A DNA stretch of 64,000 nt, from NCBI RefSeq assembly GCF_963675165.1, contig NC_087389.1:5492120-5556119 (forward strand), read 5' to 3'. The notes under the pieces are model-generated. The model did not search any database. It saw only the letters and a list, made by a program, of their open reading frames with translations, and was not told where the DNA came from. Origin of the DNA: Halichondria panicea (taxonomy: Eukaryota; Porifera; Demospongiae; Suberitida; Halichondriidae). The position numbers were made by a program, and so were the translations under genes. Positions 58,640-64,000 of this stretch are shown here, piece by piece; the first letter of the stretch is position 1; each line of letters starts with the position of its first letter.

Positions 58640-60500
58640 CCACAACAATTATGGACCGCTATAGTATGAGTAAATTGGCTTGGCATAATCAACCCTAAAG
58701 GTTAGGTAGTCCATTGGTTTGGATATAGCCTCAACAAAACAAGTTATTAGTGTTTCAGATTTTGATGTTAAAGTCCCCCACACGCCTCAGGGTTAATTGT
58801 ATTGACATTCTGCGCAACCAAGACAGTGTGAAAACACAATACAATAACAGTACTTGTGATCACACATACATGTTGTATTGTAAACAAAATTACATCAAAT
58901 CATACGTAACTTGGTGCATGTACAATAGAGTACATTGAGTGTGGAAGGCAACTAGGTAGCTCTAGTTATACAATAGAAAAGCATTTAATGGAAGGACCGG
59001 CATCGATCTGCTACAAACAATGGATACAGCAGCTGTACATACATAAACCTTTAAAGCTTGCTAAGTGAGTGACCCACCAATGACAGGGAATGTGGCTGAT
59101 CATTACAGGAATGTGCTATGAATGAATTAACATGATGATGTCACTAAGTACACAGTACAACGTTACCAACCCAATCACTCAATCACAGTGACTGTACATG
59201 TATGTGCGCATATATTGATGCAATGTCCGATAAACAGTATCCATAATTAATTATAACACATGTACCACAGTGTGTGGAATATAGTCAAAGGAACAATGCT
59301 CTAGCTTGATCAAACCAGGACCACATGGAAGGGAGTAAGCAACTAATACACACCATATAAATACATGTCAGGTATGTCAAACACACTTGTAGTAATGTAA
59401 TTTGTGTGTGTTGACCAAGGCTAGGCGGGCTAATCATAGATTAAGTCTACGCATGTGCTTGTGCAATTAATCCATGATTTGAGTGGTTGCATACAAACCT
59501 TATTAAGGTAATGAAAGAGGTGAAGCTAACAGTTTAATAAGAGCGGGATTACCAACATTGAAACATTGAGACAGCGAACAACAGCTGTACGTACACACTA
59601 CATGTATACAGTAGAGGACAACTTAAAGTTTATGATGCGTTTGTTAACCCGAGGCACTCCACAGGCTATAGTAGTCAATCTGTGTGTCTGTGGATATGAG
59701 TCTATACTCACCCGGATGTGATAGCACTGTATTGGTACCATGGATAGCCTCAACACAACAAGGTTTTATAATATTAAAGGTTAAAGCTTTGTTGTCGAGC
59801 AAAAGCTAAAAAGCATGAACTGCACTGCAAGTTGGCCTAGATGTACACGTGACTTTGACTCGAGGCTGTAAACGTATAGACCTCAAACTAACACCGAGGG
59901 TTTGCACTTCAGTTTGATTCTGTTGCACAAACAAAATAATTGTTTTTGTGCATGTGCGCTCAAGCTTGCAATATATAGGTACTGAGAGCAAAAACATTTT
60001 AACTTTCCTCGTAAATAATTGGAAAATGCAGAGCGGGATTACAAACATTGTACAATGGATTTTGTACGTACAGTCTACTAATAACTATAGTCACGGTAGA
60101 GGACAAATTAACGTTTCTGTTCTGTTTGCATATAATTATAGTCTCTGCATTTGTGCTGATTCTGTTGCACAAGCCAGTGGGAAATGCAGTAGCTAGGAAG
60201 GTACTGAGAGCGAGCGGAAAACATTTGAACGCCCAAGCACAGGAAGCCACACCCACTTTCCTGCGCATGACAGGTGTGGTCACTAAACGTACAAAAGCTC
60301 AATCTGAATACCTAGTGCTGCTCACTGCTTATGAATAGCTCCACTTTAGCTTATACTATAAGGCCTAGAGGGGTGCTGATCTCATAGCTGGATAAGCAAA
60401 ACAATTGTTTTTGTGCATGTGCAATCAAGCTTGCAATATCAAACCACTAATCATATTCATAGTAATTAAGGCTGATAATGTAAACACAGTAATCACTAAA
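58640..60500. other. Long non-coding stretch with a diffuse local duplication
   Basis: No exon seen on either strand. Sequence around 59535-59640 (AGAGCGGGATTACCAACATT, GTAGAGGACAA) recurs diverged at 60032-60115. ATTGTTTTTGTGCATGTGC recurs at 59938 and 60403. The open frames near 60000 are uncorrelated with any motif. Confidence 0.45.
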
Positions 60501-60540
60501 CCATGCACAGGTGGTACAGTCAAATTCCTCAGTCACCAAA

Positions 60541-60960
60541 TGTGACAGGCTCTAGGAAAACCAGACTATTGGAGCAGACTAAAATTTTGGTGATTAATGT
60601 ACCAAGTGATAGAGCAGAGCATTGCCTACACAATGATATGCTTAGTTTTCACATACCTAGTTTCATACCCGAGTTATGCGCGTTGGAAACTCGAAGCCGT
60701 AAAATGTAGTATCGAGAAAAACGGCTCTCAAAGATTGCTTAATTAGGAAAAATAAGGTAATAGCGAAAGTTTGGACGAAGCGTTTCGATGGAAAGAGTTG
60801 GATTTAGAGCATCAGATTTTACAGAGAGGTAGTAGAAGGGCTGTAGATACTTATACATCAATAACATTTTATTTGAGATTTTATACTGTAGGCATAAATT
60901 TAGCTGTAGCTCAATACTAAATTCTGCTCCAATAGTCTGGTTTTCCCAGAGCCTGTCACA
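60541..60960. mobile_element. 420-bp MITE with TGTGACAGGCTCT ends
   Basis: TGTGACAGGCTCTAGGAAAA and the complement of TTTTCCCAGAGCCTGTCACA, about 38 bp with one mismatch. Target duplication not evident. The interior has no gene. Confidence 0.85.
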
Positions 60961-61091
60961 AATATTCCAGTTATATGGTACGATATGCGAACGAAACAGA
61001 AACTTTAATTTGGCAAGTTGCTACAGGTACGAGTGATTGCAACTATGAGCATCAACACTCACTGTACTATAAAGTTCCTTGCTCCCCTCAC

Positions 61092-63903
61092 CTTTCTTTC
61101 TCTGCCTCTCCTCTGGTCTTCCTCGTATCTCAGTAATCCTATTCTCAAAGTCATGTATCCACCCCTCACGGTATTGTATCACTGAGACACACTTCTTGAT
61201 CTCCCCCTCCATCTCCTCCAGCTCTCCCTGCAGTTGTCTCCGGTCCTGGTCAGTGATATCACCAGACAGTCTCTGTTGAAGGGCAGCTCTTCTCTGGGGG
61301 AGTAAAGAATATATATACGACTGAATGAACATTCCACCAAATAGAACATGCAGCTGATACAAATCACTACTGCACGTTATAAGGTTAACAAATTGCGTAC
61401 AATCCACATAACAAAATATAAAGGTCAGCAACCACCAACCTATTCAATCAGTAAAAGTGGACTTACAAAACATACACAAAGGTAGACAAAAAGCAACCAT
61501 TCATCATACAATGGACAGTACATGTACACACATTGTCGTTCTGCTAGACTACGTGTACCACTCTTACCACGAGAGTAGTAAGTGCAACTGTCAACACTCA
61601 CCGTCTCACAACTCTTCAGTTCACTCTCCTTCTCAGCCTTCCACTGGACAAGGTGAACAAGACAAGAGTGATTAGACTGTGTGTTTGTGGTCACACATTA
61701 TGAGTTGTCTATAGGTGTAGCTACGAGGGTCAGGTAAGGATATGAGACTATTACAAACTGAATGCACATGAGGTGTAGGGTATGTTTGCCAACATTATTT
61801 GACTCACTCTCTATTGTTCCAGATATTCAGTAACCATGGAAATGTAGGGAGAGAAAAGAATATAATCACAAACCTGTACACTATGATGTCAATAATTTAT
61901 ATTACACGGCATGTTCTCATACGTACAACTCAAACATTACTGACACAAGTACAGTCACAAGTCAGTGCAGTGTCCCGCTCACCTTCTGTTTAGTCCAATG
62001 AGACACCAGCGTAAGACACACATGGAACAGAGATAGGGGGATGATGGTAGGAGCAGTGAGTGCATTCATACATGTCTGTATACTGTAACTTACATGCTGT
62101 TGTTCCAGTAATCATTAGCAGTAGTCACATTAACAAGCAGTAGGACACGGACATGTAGAGAAATGAACATGTTCAAATACACGAATGCATTCACACATGT
62201 ATACATCAATTATTGCAAGTACACGTCTGTACAGCATGAAACTATCAAGAGCAGTACCAATCCTAAATAAAGCCACACAATTTCTGCCTTCATGCAGTAG
62301 TACATGTACACAAGTCAGTCTAGTTTGCCATTAAATATACAATGCTCAGCTAGCGCACACTGACAATAATAAACTCACGCGCTGTTGTTGAGTAACAGTC
62401 CACAGAGGGTACATGTGAGGAGAGAGGGATATGAACACACTGGTAGTAACTCAGTACACACACTGGCTAGTACACACACAGGTACTTAGTACTAGCAAGG
62501 GCGTATACAGAGAAGAGGGCATGCAACTCACCCAATTCTCAGAATCATCCGACTTCGTATTGAGCTATTTTTAGAACTGCCCACAAAACGCCCACGCGTA
62601 ATCTTTGACCGCATAAGGTAAATCAAAGTCTTTTTTATATCTGTGCTAGCTAGCTAGCTCGATGGCAGCATAGTAAAACTAGTTCTCAGCAGCAGTATGG
62701 CTCGTACTAGCAGTGTCAAAGGCAAACCATCCAACAGTTGCAACTCTAAGAAGATGAAACCTAGGTACAATAAACCTGTCTTCCTGAGTCTCTGGTACTT
62801 CTTAACAATGCGCCCAGCACTTAACTTCCCGCTCGAAGGGGTTGTCTTGGACCTGGCTGGACTAGGACTGGTCATGACACTTCTCTAAAATAATACTCCA
62901 CTGTTAGCTAGCTAGCTAGCAAAGGCTAGGCAGCTCTGATGTACACGCCCATAATTATAACTCCGTAAACAACACCGCCCACTTGTTCACGTCCGTATAC
63001 TGGATTCTATTTTTAGCATATCCGGTCTCTGATACGAAGTCCGACGAGTACGTAGGGTACATAGTGAGTTGCATGCCCTCTTCTCTGTATACGCCCTTGG
63101 TACTAGCAATGGCAGATAATGGAAGGGTCAGTAGGTGGGTCAGTGGAAGTGACGGTAAACGGTACAACAAGCATCTTACATGTACAACTTTGATACGTAT
63201 GATTTTGTTTGTCGTACAATACAACACATGGACTCCATGAGACATACACACAATCACAACATACCTTAATGTCACGCTGAGACACATCAAATGGTACATG
63301 TGAGGGAGAGATTTAATCTTAACATACATACAAGACATCAGATCAGTTGAACGCTGTTGTGTATGGGACTGACTACACATAGCAACAAGTGGAATACATC
63401 TAGACCTAAGAAGCTCACCTCCTACAGTAGTCCAAATCAGTGTGAGGTCCAACATAGAAATGAGTGTGTGCATAGGAAGAGACAAACACGATAATGTACC
63501 AACTTAGATGCATATTCTATGAACCAACAAAAGTATTAAAAGTACAACCTAATAAGTTTTGTGGGCCTCGCCTAATACCAAGTTGGCAATATGCAAATTG
63601 AGAGATAAAGACATTTTACGATTTCCTACAATTAGTGTAGGAGTTCCTATAGTAACCATTAAAATAAGTGTACACGTGCAAACACAACTTACATGCTGTT
63701 GATCCAGAGAGGGAGAGTCCACAGGGCAAACACGTGGGAAGATAGTAAATGAATGATTACGAGGTTGAATGTGATCATACTAAATATTTCCCTATATAAC
63801 ACTATGGCACTGCACACACACAAGAGTAATAATGGGGAAGTAGAAACATCACAGAATATGCAACAGACACTAAATACTCTGACAACACACACCAACTTAC
63901 ACG
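61092..63903 (-). CDS. Coiled-coil gene with very short exons (partial)
   Basis: Two clear minus-strand exons: 61092-61293 (RRAALQQRLSGDITDQDRRQ, then LEEMEGEIKKCVSVIQYREG) and 61602-61643 (WKAEKESELKSCET), both with good splice signals and phase 0. Upstream lie a 12-base candidate exon at 63265-63276 (RDIK) and six sites with AG-three bases-GT(A/G)AG. These are at 63901, 63693, 63419, 62379, 62094 and 61983; all preserve frame. The protein would be a charged coiled coil. The spacing of the LQGELEEMEGEI helix recalls kinesin-4/KIF7-type stalks, but that is only an impression. The gene runs off both visible ends; 3' exons should lie below 61092 but none is seen before 60960. A hAT-like element sits in one intron. 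Confidence 0.5.
62496..63099. mobile_element. 604-bp hAT-like element
   Basis: Ends CAAGGGCGTATACAGAGAAG and its exact complement, about 35 bp, then further inward pairs (TCCGACTTCGTAT / ATACGAAGTCCG). GTACTAG flanks both sides (62489-62495, 63100-63106). An open frame at 62697-62888 (MARTSSVKGKPSNS) has no transposase features. CAxGGGCG ends and a 7-8 bp target duplication fit the hAT superfamily. Confidence 0.88.
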
Positions 63904-64000
63904 CTGTTGTTTCAGAGGGTCAGTCAAAGGTGAGGTGGAGATGCATGAAATGGAAGGAAGAGAACATTAGTGCAGTGATAGAGTACACTAGTGATTGCAT
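63107..64000. other. Introns of the coiled-coil gene, no other gene seen
   Basis: Contains only the micro-exon candidates at 63265, 63419, 63693 and 63901 described with the coiled-coil gene; the rest is non-repetitive AT-rich sequence. Confidence 0.4.

Noticed and set aside
60503-60709. 68-codon open frame
   Set aside because: Overlaps the left end of the 420-bp MITE at 60541-60960 and has no family features.
62697-62888. Possible 63-residue gene
   Set aside because: Lies wholly inside the hAT-like element, has no splice or family support, and the reverse strand is open as well.

Overview
This window is eukaryotic and metazoan. Recognisable genes are split into short exons with GT-AG introns, and all recognised genes except one membrane-protein family lie on the minus strand. 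Families seen are CRELD (ER EGF protein), a synphilin-1 (SNCAIP)-like ankyrin/coiled-coil protein, an axonemal dynein heavy chain, and a Roco-type GTPase ending in a Death domain. Roco-plus-Death architecture, a compact gene-dense layout and very high small-transposon content suggest a sponge (probably a demosponge) or another non-bilaterian animal. The species is inference; nothing in the sequence fixes it.

Layout. (1) 1-2.6 kb: seven 5' exons of a CRELD gene running off the left edge, then a decayed copy of the 3' end of the Roco-Death gene. (2) 3-8.8 kb: weak plus-strand exon candidates including a tandemly duplicated ankyrin-like exon, a 65-bp minisatellite, and a CRELD fragment. (3) 8.8-49.1 kb: a segmental-duplication array. 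Four large blocks (A about 8.8-21.9, B about 24.0-32.0, C about 34.7-43.0, D about 43.0-49.1 kb) each carry a plus-strand multi-pass membrane gene followed by minus-strand SNCAIP-like exons. A, B and C also carry dynein exons. A pairs with C and B with D by upstream flank and by a shared coding deletion. A fifth, smaller block E (49.9-52.6 kb) has only two SNCAIP exons. Every copy I could read carries lesions, usually different ones. (4) 52.6-53.7 kb: SNCAIP-like 5' exons present once. (5) 54.0-58.0 kb: the best-preserved gene, an eight-exon Roco-like GTPase with a C-terminal Death domain. (6) 58-64 kb: mostly non-coding, then a coiled-coil gene with very short exons interrupted by a hAT-like element.

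The duplicated blocks act as a natural insertion-site experiment. Comparing a filled site in one block with the empty site in another gives the exact ends and target-site duplications of several DNA transposons. These include very small (46-78 bp) palindromic elements starting TAG and ending CTA, three of them with clean 9-10 bp target duplications, and several families bounded by CCGTA...TACGG in TA targets. No rRNA, tRNA or CRISPR was found. Exon limits come from reading splice signals and frame; no alignment program was available.
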